Below, piece after piece: positions 28,558-37,055 of a DNA stretch of 64,000 bases; positions within the stretch are counted from its first letter, which is position 1; every line of letters starts with the position of its first letter. The stretch is from the NCBI GenBank assembly GCA_016869675.1, contig VGDP01000005.1, forward strand, positions 1 through 64,000. The letters are read 5' to 3'. Both the position numbers and the translations under genes were made by a program. Source of the DNA: Alphaproteobacteria bacterium (GTDB lineage Bacteria > Pseudomonadota > Alphaproteobacteria > SP197). The notes under the pieces are model-generated. The model was given only the letters and a program-made list of their open reading frames with translations. It was not told the DNA's origin and did not search any database.

Positions 28558-29895
28558 ATGAGCAACAAGCTGAAAGAAAAATTGGAAAAGGCCGCGACTA
28601 TCGGCCGGCGAGAACTCTTCAATCGCGGTGTCGTCGTCGCCGGCGGTTCGGCGGCAATCCTGGCCGGACTGAACGGTGAAGCAAAAGCCGAAGGCGAGCC
28701 GATCCCTGTGGGTCAAGCGACGCCGCTGACCGGCTTTGCCGCGGCGGACGGCATCGAATTCCAGAATGGCCTGAATCTCGCCTGCGAGGAGATCAACGCC
28801 ATGGGTGGTATTCTTGGGCGCCCACTCGAACCCTATTTCGAAGACACCAAGGAGATGGGCGACGCGACCAACATCCAGGCGGTGCAACGCCTGATCGACC
28901 GGCACGGCGTCTATGCCATTCTCAACGGGTATAACGTCGGCAGCGGCACGGCCATCCAGGAAGTGATCGCGGATGCCGGCATCATCTACGTGCACTATGA
29001 CACCACGATCGGGCACAACAACCTGATCAAGTCGAACCCCGAGCGCTATTACGGTTCCTTCCAGGCCGATCCGGCAGAGTATTGGTATGGTCCCGGCTAC
29101 CTCAAATTCATGCAGCAGCTCGAGGAGCAGGGGAAATGGAAGCGCGCCAACAACAAGATGGCGATCATTACCTCAGCCGGCGTATACTCGATCAACATTG
29201 CCAACGCGCTGAAGGAAACCGGCAAGGACTATGGCTGGGAAGTAAGTCTTTTTGAGACGGTGAACGTGCCGATCTCGGAGTGGGGCCCGACCTTGGCAAA
29301 GATTCGCCAGGATCCGCCAGGCGCCATCGCCATTACGCACTTCTATCCGCAGGACCTAGCGCAGTTCATGGTGCAGTTTGTGCCGAACCCAACGCCGAGC
29401 TTGATCTATATGCAGTATGGCCCGACGCTCCCCGCCTTCCGCGAGGTCGGAAAGGAAGCGGTCAACGGAGTTCTCTTTGCGACGGTCGTCGGCTGCTTGC
29501 AGGACGAAATCGGCCGGGCTTTCGAGAAGCGCTACAAGGAGAAGTTCGGCGCAAACGCGGGGCATATGTCGGGTGGCCAGACTTTTGACGGCGCTTACGT
29601 CTGGGCCATCGCCGCGGCTTTGGCGGGCGGGCCCGGGGAACAGGGCAACGACGAGCAGAATCGCAAGGTTGCCACCCGCATGAACCAGCTCATCTACCGA
29701 GGCGTCAACGGCACCACGCGCTTCATACCGAATGAGAACGCGGCCTATACCTATCCGACACAAACCAACGACTCCTCGCTGGGCATGCCTCACCTCTTCT
29801 TGCAGCACCAGGACTACACCAAGGAGCCGGCCCTGATCGCGCCCGCTCCCTATGGCGTAGGTGAGTTCATCCTGCCGCCCTGGATCAACGCCTAG
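28558..29895 (+). CDS. Liv/amide-type ABC transporter substrate-binding protein
   Basis: A 445-residue periplasmic-binding protein type 1. The N-terminus has a twin-arginine-like RRELFNRG followed by VVVAGGSAAILAG, so Tat or lipid-independent Sec export is possible. The mature part has IPVGQATPLTGFAAADGIEFQNGLNLACEEINAMGG, typical of the AmiC/UrtA/LivK group, and ALNGYNVGSG-like ligand-pocket text. It binds an amide, urea-like or branched amino-acid ligand. A good site (AAGGGAGATGAGAAG) precedes ATG 28558. Codon use is visibly less GC-rich than its neighbours, as in the four genes that follow. Confidence 0.9.
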   Translation: MSNKLKEKLEKAATIGRRELFNRGVVVAGGSAAILAGLNGEAKAEGEPIPVGQATPLTGFAAADGIEFQNGLNLACEEINAMGGILGRPLEPYFEDTKEMGDATNIQAVQRLIDRHGVYAILNGYNVGSGTAIQEVIADAGIIYVHYDTTIGHNNLIKSNPERYYGSFQADPAEYWYGPGYLKFMQQLEEQGKWKRANNKMAIITSAGVYSINIANALKETGKDYGWEVSLFETVNVPISEWGPTLAKIRQDPPGAIAITHFYPQDLAQFMVQFVPNPTPSLIYMQYGPTLPAFREVGKEAVNGVLFATVVGCLQDEIGRAFEKRYKEKFGANAGHMSGGQTFDGAYVWAIAAALAGGPGEQGNDEQNRKVATRMNQLIYRGVNGTTRFIPNENAAYTYPTQTNDSSLGMPHLFLQHQDYTKEPALIAPAPYGVGEFILPPWINA

Positions 29896-29904
29896 GTCGG
29901 TGCC

Positions 29905-30702
29905 ATGACTCAGACCGCCGCCGGCCAGCCGCTGCTCGAGGTGACAGCGGTCACCAAGAGCTTCGGTGCGCTGGTGGCGGTCAATGGCCTCTCTTTCAAT
30001 TTGAACGAGGGCGAGGTGCTCGGCATTGGCGGCCCCAACGGGGCTGGCAAGACCACGCTTTTCGAGGTCATCTCCGGGCTCTCCCCAGCCACGTCTGGCA
30101 GCGTCCGCTTTGCCGGGGAGGACATAACGCGCCTGTCGGCCGAAGCGATCTGCCATGCTGGCATCGCGCGCACCTTCCAGCTCAACGCCGCCTTCGACAG
30201 CCTGAGCGTTCGAGAGAACGTCGAGGTTGCCGCGCAGTTCGGCCGCGCCAACCGTGCTGTGCCGGGTCTTCGCCTCGACCGGTGCACGCGTGCGTCGGTT
30301 GACGCAGCTTTGGAGATCACCGGTCTTATCGAGCGACAGCGCCGAATCGCCGCTAAGCTGCCGGTGATCGATCGCAAGCTACTGATGATCGCTGGCGCAT
30401 TGGCGACCGAACCGCGCCTAGTCTTGATGGACGAGCCGGTCGGCGGCCTGACACCGGGCGAGACCGATCGTATCGTCCACTTGGTCGAGCGGCTGCGCGC
30501 CGAAGGCCGTAGCATCATCATGATCGAGCACGTGATGCGCTTTCTGGTGCAACTTTCGGACCGCGTGCTGATCCTGCATCACGGCGAAAAGATATACGAA
30601 GGCGTGCCGCGTGGACTGGTGCAGGACGCTCAAGTGGTCGACGTCTTCCTGGGTCAGGGCGCCTCGAGGCGCCTCGCCAGCTATCTGGAGGGGCGGGCGT
30701 GA
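29905..30702 (+). CDS. ABC transporter ATP-binding protein (LivG type)
   Basis: A 265-residue ATPase with Walker A GGPNGAGKTTLF, LivG-type GIARTFQLNAAFDSLSVRENV, Walker B LVLMDEPVGGLTPGE and IMIEHVMRFL. The usual LSGG signature is replaced by the weaker KLPVIDRKLLMIAGAL. That is unusual but appears in some members. It starts nine bases after the binding protein and its stop overlaps the LivF-type GTG by four bases. It is part of the lower-GC cassette. Confidence 0.9.
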   Translation: MTQTAAGQPLLEVTAVTKSFGALVAVNGLSFNLNEGEVLGIGGPNGAGKTTLFEVISGLSPATSGSVRFAGEDITRLSAEAICHAGIARTFQLNAAFDSLSVRENVEVAAQFGRANRAVPGLRLDRCTRASVDAALEITGLIERQRRIAAKLPVIDRKLLMIAGALATEPRLVLMDEPVGGLTPGETDRIVHLVERLRAEGRSIIMIEHVMRFLVQLSDRVLILHHGEKIYEGVPRGLVQDAQVVDVFLGQGASRRLASYLEGRA

Positions 30703-31412
30703 GCGGCGGCTTGGAGATGGCCAACCTCAGCGCCGGTTATCTTGGACGCGACGTACTGCACGAACTAAGTCTTTCGGTGCCGGCTGAGGGATTGACCGCC
30801 ATCATCGGGCCGAATGGCCACGGCAAGACCACTTTACTGCGAGCCATTTCTGGTTTGGTGCCGCGCTGCAGTGGAGCAATCACGCTCGACGGCCGACCGC
30901 TGCAGGGTTTGCGCCCCGATGCGCGCGTTGCTGCCGGCGTGGTGCATGTGCCACAGGGCGATATGGTGTTCGCCGAGATGACGGTGCTGGATAACCTGCT
31001 GATGGGCGCCTATCTGCCGGCTGCTGCCCGCAGCGCTAAAGAGCGCCTTGAAGAGGTTTTTGCGCTGCTGCCCAAACTGGCGGAGCGGCGAGGACAGATC
31101 GCTTCCACCCTTTCGGGCGGCGAGCGCCGCATGTTGGGCATCGGTCGCGGTCTCATGGCAGATGGCCGCGTCATTTTATTGGACGAGCCTTCGCTCGGGC
31201 TCGCCCCCATCGTCATCGAGCAGATCTATGCGCTGATCGCTCAGCTGAAAAACAGCGGCCGCACTCTCTTGGTCGTGGAGGAAAACGCCGCGCGCGTCGT
31301 CGAGTTGGCGGAGGCCATACACCTGTTGGACGACGGACGCTTTGTCTGGTCGGGCGCCGGTGCCGAACTCATGGCGCGGCCGGAAATTCTGGAAACCTAT
31401 TTTGGCGGATAG
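30699..31412 (+). CDS. ABC transporter ATP-binding protein (LivF type)
   Basis: A 237-residue ATPase starting at GTG 30699 (overlap of four bases). It has Walker A GPNGHGKTTLL, GVVHVPQGDMVFAEMTVLDNLLMGAYL, the signature LSGGERRMLGIGRGLM and Walker B ILLDEPSLGLAPI. This is the second ATPase of the Liv-type importer, paired with the LivG-type subunit before it. It belongs to the lower-GC cassette. Confidence 0.92.
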   Translation: MSGGLEMANLSAGYLGRDVLHELSLSVPAEGLTAIIGPNGHGKTTLLRAISGLVPRCSGAITLDGRPLQGLRPDARVAAGVVHVPQGDMVFAEMTVLDNLLMGAYLPAAARSAKERLEEVFALLPKLAERRGQIASTLSGGERRMLGIGRGLMADGRVILLDEPSLGLAPIVIEQIYALIAQLKNSGRTLLVVEENAARVVELAEAIHLLDDGRFVWSGAGAELMARPEILETYFGG

Positions 31413-31418
31413 CGCGGC

Positions 31419-32303
31419 GTGACCCTCGACATCCTCACTCAGATCATCGCTTCGGGCCTGACCCTTGGGGCCATGTACGCGGTATCCACCGTCGGGCTTT
31501 CGCTGGTTTGGGGATCGCTCGGCATGTTGAATTTGGCGCATGGCGGGCTCATGGCCTTCGGCGGCTATTCAGCTTATTACGCCATGGGCGCTCTGGGTCT
31601 GCCGCTGCCGGCAGGATTGCTGGCGGCGATCCTGATGGGCGGCCTCTTGGGCGCGCTCACTTACCATGGCGCGGTGCGCTTCATGCTGCGCCAAAAAGCC
31701 TTTGAAACTAATGTGGTCATCGCCACCGTGGGCCTTGCTTTCGTGCTGGAGAATGCCGTGCTGAAGCTTTTCGGCGCGCAAGCTCAGCGTCAACCGCTTC
31801 AAGTCGAAGGCGCGATCCAGGTCGGCAATGTGGTGGTGCCGCTGCAGAACATTTTGATTCTGGCGACGGCTCTCCTCCTGATGCTGTTGGTCGCTCTGCT
31901 GCTGAAGAAAAGCAGGATCGGCCGCGCTGTGCGCGCCACAGCAATGAACCGAGAGGCGGCGCAGCTCATGGGTGTGCGCGTAGGCCAAATCTATGCCCTG
32001 GTTCTTATGCTGGCTGGCGCTCTGGCCGCCGTCTCGGGCGTGATGATTTCCTCTTTGACCGGGCTATCGCCCGGCATGGGGGCCGACCCGATGCTTAAGG
32101 CGTTCATTATCTGTGTCGTAGCGGGCCTGGGGAATGTCTATGGCGCGGTCAGCGCGGCTCTGGCTCTGGGCCTGATCGAGGCTTTGGCGCAGTTCGTGCT
32201 GGGCGTTCGCTTTGGCTTTGCCACATTGCTGCTGATCGTCATCGTCGTTTTGATCTGGCGCCCCAACGGACTCTTTGGTCGGCAGCAGGTGACGCGACTA
32301 TGA
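31419..32303 (+). CDS. ABC transporter permease (LivH type)
   Basis: A 294-residue permease with eight or so hydrophobic segments. The LivH landmarks are GLTLGAMYAVSTVGLSLVWG, GMLNLAHGGLMAFGGY, RATAMNREAAQLMGVRVGQIYAL and VVAGLGNVYGAVSAALALGLIEAL. It starts at GTG 31419 after a six-base gap and overlaps the LivM-type ATG by four bases. It forms half of the membrane channel of the cassette transporter. Confidence 0.92.
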   Translation: MTLDILTQIIASGLTLGAMYAVSTVGLSLVWGSLGMLNLAHGGLMAFGGYSAYYAMGALGLPLPAGLLAAILMGGLLGALTYHGAVRFMLRQKAFETNVVIATVGLAFVLENAVLKLFGAQAQRQPLQVEGAIQVGNVVVPLQNILILATALLLMLLVALLLKKSRIGRAVRATAMNREAAQLMGVRVGQIYALVLMLAGALAAVSGVMISSLTGLSPGMGADPMLKAFIICVVAGLGNVYGAVSAALALGLIEALAQFVLGVRFGFATLLLIVIVVLIWRPNGLFGRQQVTRL

Positions 32304-33274
32304 GCTGGCGTGGCCACCTCATCGTTGGGCTTCTGTCGCTGGCGATCGCAGTCGCCTTGCCCTTCGTCTTCAACATCAACTATCTCGTCACTCAGGTCAC
32401 TCTGGCCTTTATCTACGGCACGGTAGTGACGCAGTGGAACCTGGTCTACGGCGTCGCAGGAATCTTCTCTCTGGCGCAAATGGCGCTCTTTGCCGTCGGC
32501 GCCTATGCCGCCGCCATGCTGGGCTTCTACTTCGGATGGTCGTTATGGATTGCCATGCCGGTGGCGGCGCTGATCACCGTCGTCGTCTCGGTGCTGATTG
32601 GTCTGGCCTGTCTGCGCCTGCGCGGACCCTATGTTGCGTTGCTGACGCTGGCCATCGCTCAAGTGTTATATCTGGTGATCGTCAACGACACGGACTGCTA
32701 CACCACAGAGGGTTCCGGTTGCCTGCCTTTCTTCGGCGGCGTGCGCGGCCTTACGCGTTTTGGCGAGTTGGGCTTTCGTGAATGGTTGGGCGAAGACTGG
32801 CGGCTAGGCAATTACTTCGTTGCGCTGGCTCTTCTGGCTTTGGCGCTCATCTTCTCGGCTGTCATCATGCGCGGACCCCTGGGACTCGCGTTCCGCGCTT
32901 TGCGCGACAATCCAGGTCTCGCACGCTCACGCGGCATCAGCCGATTCAAGTATCAAATCTGGGTTTTCGCTCTCTCGGCCTTTTTTACTGGGCTGGCCGG
33001 CGCTTTCTACGCTGCCAACTACGAGTCGATCGGCCCGACCGTCTTTTCGTTCTCGCTGTTGCTTTTCCTCATCGCCATGATGACGGTGGGAGGCATCGGT
33101 ACACTCTGGGGGCCGCTGCTCGGGGCTATTTTGCTGATGGGCACCGACGAGGTGCTCCGAGATTATCAGGAATGGCGTGATATCGGCCTGGGGCTGCTGC
33201 TCGTGTTTTTCGTCATTCTGCTGCCACAGGGCTTGGTCGGCCTGATTAATTGGCGCCGAGAAAGAGTTGATTGA
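32300..33274 (+). CDS. ABC transporter permease (LivM type)
   Basis: A 324-residue permease with LivM landmarks: NLVYGVAGIFSLAQMALFAVGAY, CLRLRGPYVALLTLAIAQVLYL, GLAFRALRDNPGLARSRGISRFKYQIW and MMTVGGIGTLWGPLLGAILLM. It ends with QGLVGLINWRRERVD. It is the last gene of the lower-GC cassette. Directly downstream, a high-GC fragment repeats its C-terminal third (33371-33782), showing that a native livM once stood here. Confidence 0.92.
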   Translation: MSWRGHLIVGLLSLAIAVALPFVFNINYLVTQVTLAFIYGTVVTQWNLVYGVAGIFSLAQMALFAVGAYAAAMLGFYFGWSLWIAMPVAALITVVVSVLIGLACLRLRGPYVALLTLAIAQVLYLVIVNDTDCYTTEGSGCLPFFGGVRGLTRFGELGFREWLGEDWRLGNYFVALALLALALIFSAVIMRGPLGLAFRALRDNPGLARSRGISRFKYQIWVFALSAFFTGLAGAFYAANYESIGPTVFSFSLLLFLIAMMTVGGIGTLWGPLLGAILLMGTDEVLRDYQEWRDIGLGLLLVFFVILLPQGLVGLINWRRERVD

Positions 33275-33370
33275 AATTTAGCTGCCTGTTGAAAAAAGCG
33301 ATCCGCGATCACGATGGCCGCATGCGAATCTAACAGCCAGGCACGTCGGCGCCACACCTGGGGCTTCCCT

Positions 33371-33782
33371 CGCTTGCTGCGCGACAACCCGCCCTACGCG
33401 GTCGCGCGTGGCATCAGCCGGTTCAAGTACCAGTTGCTGGTGTTCGCGTGCTCGGCCTTCTTCACCGGGCTGGCGGGCAGCGTCTACGCCGGCAACTTCA
33501 AGGCCATCGAGCCGAACCTGCTGCAGCTTCCCCTGCTGCTGTTCCTGATCTCGATGATGATCGTGGGTGGGGTGGGCACGGTGTGGGGCCCGTTTGTCGG
33601 CGCGGTGCTGCTGATGGGCGCCGACGAGCTCCTGAAGGAGGACCAGTTCGCCGACGCGCGCGCCATGGGGGCTCGGCATCCTGCTGGCCGCCTTCGTGGT
33701 GCTGATGCCGCGCGGCGTGGTGGGCACCATCGCGGCCGCGCGCGAGCGCCGGCGCAACCGGCGCGCCGGCGCGGCCGGCTGA
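33371..33782 (+). pseudogene. livM: Native livM C-terminal fragment
   Basis: From about 33371 the high-GC sequence encodes LLRDNPPYAVARGISRFKYQ, then VFACSAFFTGLAGSVYAGNFK and ISMMIVGGVGTVWGPFVGAV. This aligns without gaps with the last third of the intact LivM just upstream. Near 33666 an extra G in ATGGGGGCTC shifts the frame. The true ending (GILLAAFVVLMPRGVVGTIAAARERRR) then lies in another frame up to TGA 33780-33782. The N-terminal two thirds are missing. It is the relic of the transporter that the lower-GC cassette appears to have replaced. Confidence 0.88.
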
Positions 33783-33789
33783 GAAGAGC

Positions 33790-34890
33790 CTACTTCACGG
33801 CCTGAGCCAGCGCCGCCGCCTTGGCGATGACGGCCTCCTGGTGCGGGTACATATGGTGCCCGCCGGCAACGTCGATGAACACGGCGAAGGGATCGCCGAT
33901 GTTGGTCTTGCGGCCCGACAGCTCTTCCATGACCGCCAGCCCGCAGTAAGGCACATAGGCCGCCGAGTAGCCGCCTTCGTGGGTCAGCAGCAGGCGGCCG
34001 CCGCACAGCTCGGCCGCCAGGTCGATCATGATGCGCGCGAGTTTCCGGTAGGTGGTGCTGGTCACCATCATGCGCCCGAGCGGATCGTAGATGCCGCCGT
34101 CGAAGCCCGAGGCGATGACGATCAACTCGGGCTTGAAGCGGCGCAGCGCCGGGGCAACGACGCGCTCGAAGGTGGCGATGTAGGGATCGCGGCCCGAGCC
34201 GGGCGGCAGCGGCACGTTGATGTTGTAGCCTTGGCCCTTGCCGGCGCCGGTCTCGTGCAGGTGCCCGGAATCCGCCGGATACCAGTTGTCCTGGTGGATC
34301 GAGATGGTCAGCACGCTGGGGTCTTCGTAGAACATCTTTTGCGTGCCGTTGCCGTGGTGCACGTCCCAGTCGACCACGGCGACGCGGCCGAGCTTGTGGC
34401 GCACCTGGGCGTGGCGTACCGCGAGCGCCGCGTTGCCGAAGATGCAGAAGCCGCGGCCGCGGTCGGGTTCGGCGTGATGCCCCGGCGGGCGCACCAGCGC
34501 GTAGGCGTTGGCGACCTCGCCGCCGACCACGGCGTCGAGCGCGGCCATGGTGCCGCCGGCGGCCAGCAGCGCGATCTCGTAGCTGCCCGGGCCGAACGGC
34601 GTTGCCTCGCCGGCGTCGCCGCCGTGGGCGTCGCTCATGGTCTTGATGCGCTTGACGTAGTCGGCCGTGTGCACGCGCTGGACTTCGTCCACGGCGGCGG
34701 GGCGCGCCTTGATGGCCACCAGATGGTCGAGCAGCCCGGCGACATCCAAAAGGTTGCGGAAGCGACGCTTGGTGTCGGAATTCTCGGCGTTCAGGTCGGG
34801 CTCGACGGTCAGGCCGGCGGGGTGCCACAGCGCCGCACGCCCGGTGTCGTGCCACATGTAGAGTTCGTGGAACAGGAATCCGCTGGCCAC
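33790..34890 (-). CDS. Histone deacetylase/acetylpolyamine amidohydrolase family protein
   Basis: A 366-residue class II-type zinc deacetylase. The active site is complete: RPPGHHAE (His138, His139), DWDVHHGNGTQ (zinc ligands Asp176 and His178), SGFDGG (third zinc ligand Asp264) and EGGY with catalytic Tyr308. Bacterial members remove acetyl groups from polyamines, acetylated lysine or other amides in the cytoplasm. It faces the livM remnant tail to tail, with seven bases between the two stops. It is the intact relative of the fragment at 28206-28531, so the locus once had two copies or a duplicated segment. Confidence 0.92.
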   Translation of the reverse strand: MASGFLFHELYMWHDTGRAALWHPAGLTVEPDLNAENSDTKRRFRNLLDVAGLLDHLVAIKARPAAVDEVQRVHTADYVKRIKTMSDAHGGDAGEATPFGPGSYEIALLAAGGTMAALDAVVGGEVANAYALVRPPGHHAEPDRGRGFCIFGNAALAVRHAQVRHKLGRVAVVDWDVHHGNGTQKMFYEDPSVLTISIHQDNWYPADSGHLHETGAGKGQGYNINVPLPPGSGRDPYIATFERVVAPALRRFKPELIVIASGFDGGIYDPLGRMMVTSTTYRKLARIMIDLAAELCGGRLLLTHEGGYSAAYVPYCGLAVMEELSGRKTNIGDPFAVFIDVAGGHHMYPHQEAVIAKAAALAQAVK

Positions 34891-35004
34891 GCTCGCCCCC
34901 CCTCGCTCAAGTCCCGTGCCCCATGGTGCCGGGGGCGCGCGTCCGAGTCCAGGTCGTATGCAAGCGGGCTTGCAGCCGGTGCGCCGGCCTGGAAGGATCG
35001 CGTC

Positions 35005-36300
35005 ATGGAACGCGACGGCACCACACGGGCGGACACGGTGGTGATCGGCGGCGGCATCGCCGGCGCCGCCACGGCCTACTACCTGGCCAAGGGCGGTCAG
35101 AAGGTGGTGCTAGTCGAGAAGGGCACGATCGCCGGCGAGCAATCCAGCCGCAACTGGGGCTTCGTGCGCCAGCAGGGGCGCGACCCGCGCGAGGTGCCCC
35201 TGATGGCCGCGTGTAACCGCATGTGGCAGGGGCTCGAGGCCGAGCTCGGCGCCGACCTGGAATGGCGCCAGGGCGGCAACCTGGCGGTGGCGCGCGACGC
35301 GGCCCAGGTCGCCCGCTACGAAGCCTGGCTCGAGGTTGCGCGCCAGCACCAGATCGGCAGCCGGGTGATCGCGGGCCGCGCGGTCAACGACCTGGTGCCG
35401 GGCCTGCAAGGCAGCTTCGCGGGCGCGTTGCACACGCCGGGCGACGGCCAGGCCGAGCCGGCCAAGGTAGCACCCGCGTTCGCCGCGGCGGCCGAGCGGC
35501 TCGGCGCCGAGGTGCGCGCGGGTTGCGCGGTGCTGCGCATCGAGACCGCCGGCGGCCGCGTCGAGCGGGTGGCGACCGAGCGCGGCGCCATCGCGTGCGA
35601 CCACGCGGTCGTCGCGGCGGGCGCGTGGTCCTCGCGCCTGTTGCGCCCGCTCAGCATCGACCTGCCGCAGCTCTGGATCCGCGCCAGCGTCGGCCGCACC
35701 GCGCCGGTCGCGGCGATCGGCGACGGCGCGCTGGCCATGTGGGCGCCGGGCCTGGGCGTGCGCCAGCGGCGCGACGGCACGCTCAACATTGCCGACGGCG
35801 CGACCGACTTCGACCTGTCGTTCGACGCGCTGCGCCACGGCCGCGCGTTCCTGCCGCTGTGGCGCGACAACCGCGACAGCGTCGCCGTGCGTCTGGGCCC
35901 GGGGCTCGGCGCCACGCTGGCCGAGACGATCGGCGGCACCGAGCGCGCCTTCACCGTCCACCGCACCCTGGACCCGGCGCCGAACCCGGCGCGCGTCGCC
36001 AGCGCCCTGGGCGCGCTCGCGCGCATGCTGCCGGGGCTTGGCAACGTGTCCGTGACCCGGAGCTGGGCCGGCTACATCGACATCACGCCGGACTTCATCC
36101 CGGTGCTGGGCGCGGTGGACGCGGTGCGCGGCCTGGCGGTGGCGACGGGCCTCAGCGGTCACGGCTTCGGCATGGGTCCGGTGGTCGGGCGGGTCAGCGC
36201 CGAGACCATCCTGAAGGGCCAGGCGTCGCTCGACATCGCGCCGTTCCGCCTGAGCCGGTTCCACGACGGCTCGACCAACGCGCCCGCCAACGTCGTCTGA
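35005..36300 (+). CDS. FAD-dependent oxidoreductase (sarcosine/glycine-oxidase-like, DAO family)
   Basis: A 431-residue flavoprotein with FAD-binding VVIGGGIAGAATAYYLAKGG (17-36) and VLVEKGTIAGEQSSRNWGFVRQQ. The C-terminal ATGLSGHGFGMGPVVGR is the usual flavin-contact loop. It resembles single-chain amine oxidases of the SoxB/D-amino-acid-dehydrogenase type. The start at ATG 35005 has GGAAGGA seven bases upstream; the sequence upstream in the same frame is antisense to the deacetylase and not coding. It is followed 17 bases later by the class II aldolase gene. Substrate unknown. Confidence 0.9.
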   Translation: MERDGTTRADTVVIGGGIAGAATAYYLAKGGQKVVLVEKGTIAGEQSSRNWGFVRQQGRDPREVPLMAACNRMWQGLEAELGADLEWRQGGNLAVARDAAQVARYEAWLEVARQHQIGSRVIAGRAVNDLVPGLQGSFAGALHTPGDGQAEPAKVAPAFAAAAERLGAEVRAGCAVLRIETAGGRVERVATERGAIACDHAVVAAGAWSSRLLRPLSIDLPQLWIRASVGRTAPVAAIGDGALAMWAPGLGVRQRRDGTLNIADGATDFDLSFDALRHGRAFLPLWRDNRDSVAVRLGPGLGATLAETIGGTERAFTVHRTLDPAPNPARVASALGALARMLPGLGNVSVTRSWAGYIDITPDFIPVLGAVDAVRGLAVATGLSGHGFGMGPVVGRVSAETILKGQASLDIAPFRLSRFHDGSTNAPANVV

Positions 36301-36317
36301 CCGGGGGAAGCCGCACC

Positions 36318-37055
36318 GTGACCGCCGCCATGGACCCTAAGGAATGGCAGACCCGCGTCGACCTGGCCGCGTGCTACCGGCTGGCGGCTCGGGCGCGCTG
36401 GACCGACCTGATCTACACCCACATCTCGGCCCGGCTCGACGACGGCGCTTTCCTGATGAACCCCTACGGGCTCGGCTTCCACGAGATCACGGCGTCGAGC
36501 CTGGTGAAGGTCGCCCACGACGGCACCGTGCTGCCGGCGTCCAACCATGCGCTGAACCGCGCCGGCTTCGTCATCCACGGCGGGCTGCTGGCGGCACGGC
36601 CCGACGTCGTGTGCGTGCTGCACACCCACACGCGCGACGGCTGCGCCGTGGCGGCCATGGCGTGCGGCCTGCTGCCGCTGTCGCAGTTCGCCATGTTCTA
36701 CGACGGACGCATCGGCTACCACGACTACGAGGGCGCGGCGACCGACGAGGCCGAGCGCGACCGCCTAGCCGCCGACCTGGGCCCGACCCACCGGGTGCTG
36801 GTTCTGCGCAACCACGGGCTCATCACCGTCGGGCGCACCATCGCCGAGGCGTACGTCGCCATGGATCAGATCGAGAAGGCGTGCGCGGTGCAGGTGGCGG
36901 CGATGGCGTCTGGCACACCGCTCAGCCAGCCCTCGGCCGCGGCGCGCACACACACGGCCGCCTACGCCAACCTGGACGGTCCACCCAAGGGCGCGCGCGA
37001 ATGGGCGATGCTGCTCCGCACCCTCGACCGCGAGGAGCCGGACTACCGGACCTGA
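36318..37055 (+). CDS. Class II aldolase/adducin-family protein
   Basis: A 245-residue protein of the class II aldolase/adducin domain family. Zinc ligands His102 and His104 (LHTHTRDG) and His166 (RNHGLIT) are visible, along with the N-terminal THISARL. Family members cleave or epimerise sugar phosphates, but many bacterial relatives have unknown function. The GTG at 36318 follows GGGGGAAG; ATG 36330 is an alternative. It is probably co-transcribed with the FAD oxidoreductase and converges on the broken MBL gene, overlapping its 3' end by 13 bases. Confidence 0.88.
   Translation: MTAAMDPKEWQTRVDLAACYRLAARARWTDLIYTHISARLDDGAFLMNPYGLGFHEITASSLVKVAHDGTVLPASNHALNRAGFVIHGGLLAARPDVVCVLHTHTRDGCAVAAMACGLLPLSQFAMFYDGRIGYHDYEGAATDEAERDRLAADLGPTHRVLVLRNHGLITVGRTIAEAYVAMDQIEKACAVQVAAMASGTPLSQPSAAARTHTAAYANLDGPPKGAREWAMLLRTLDREEPDYRT

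Noticed and set aside
33841-35004. Long plus-strand extension upstream of the FAD oxidoreductase
   Set aside because: It is antisense to the intact deacetylase; the real start with a ribosome-binding site is ATG 35005.
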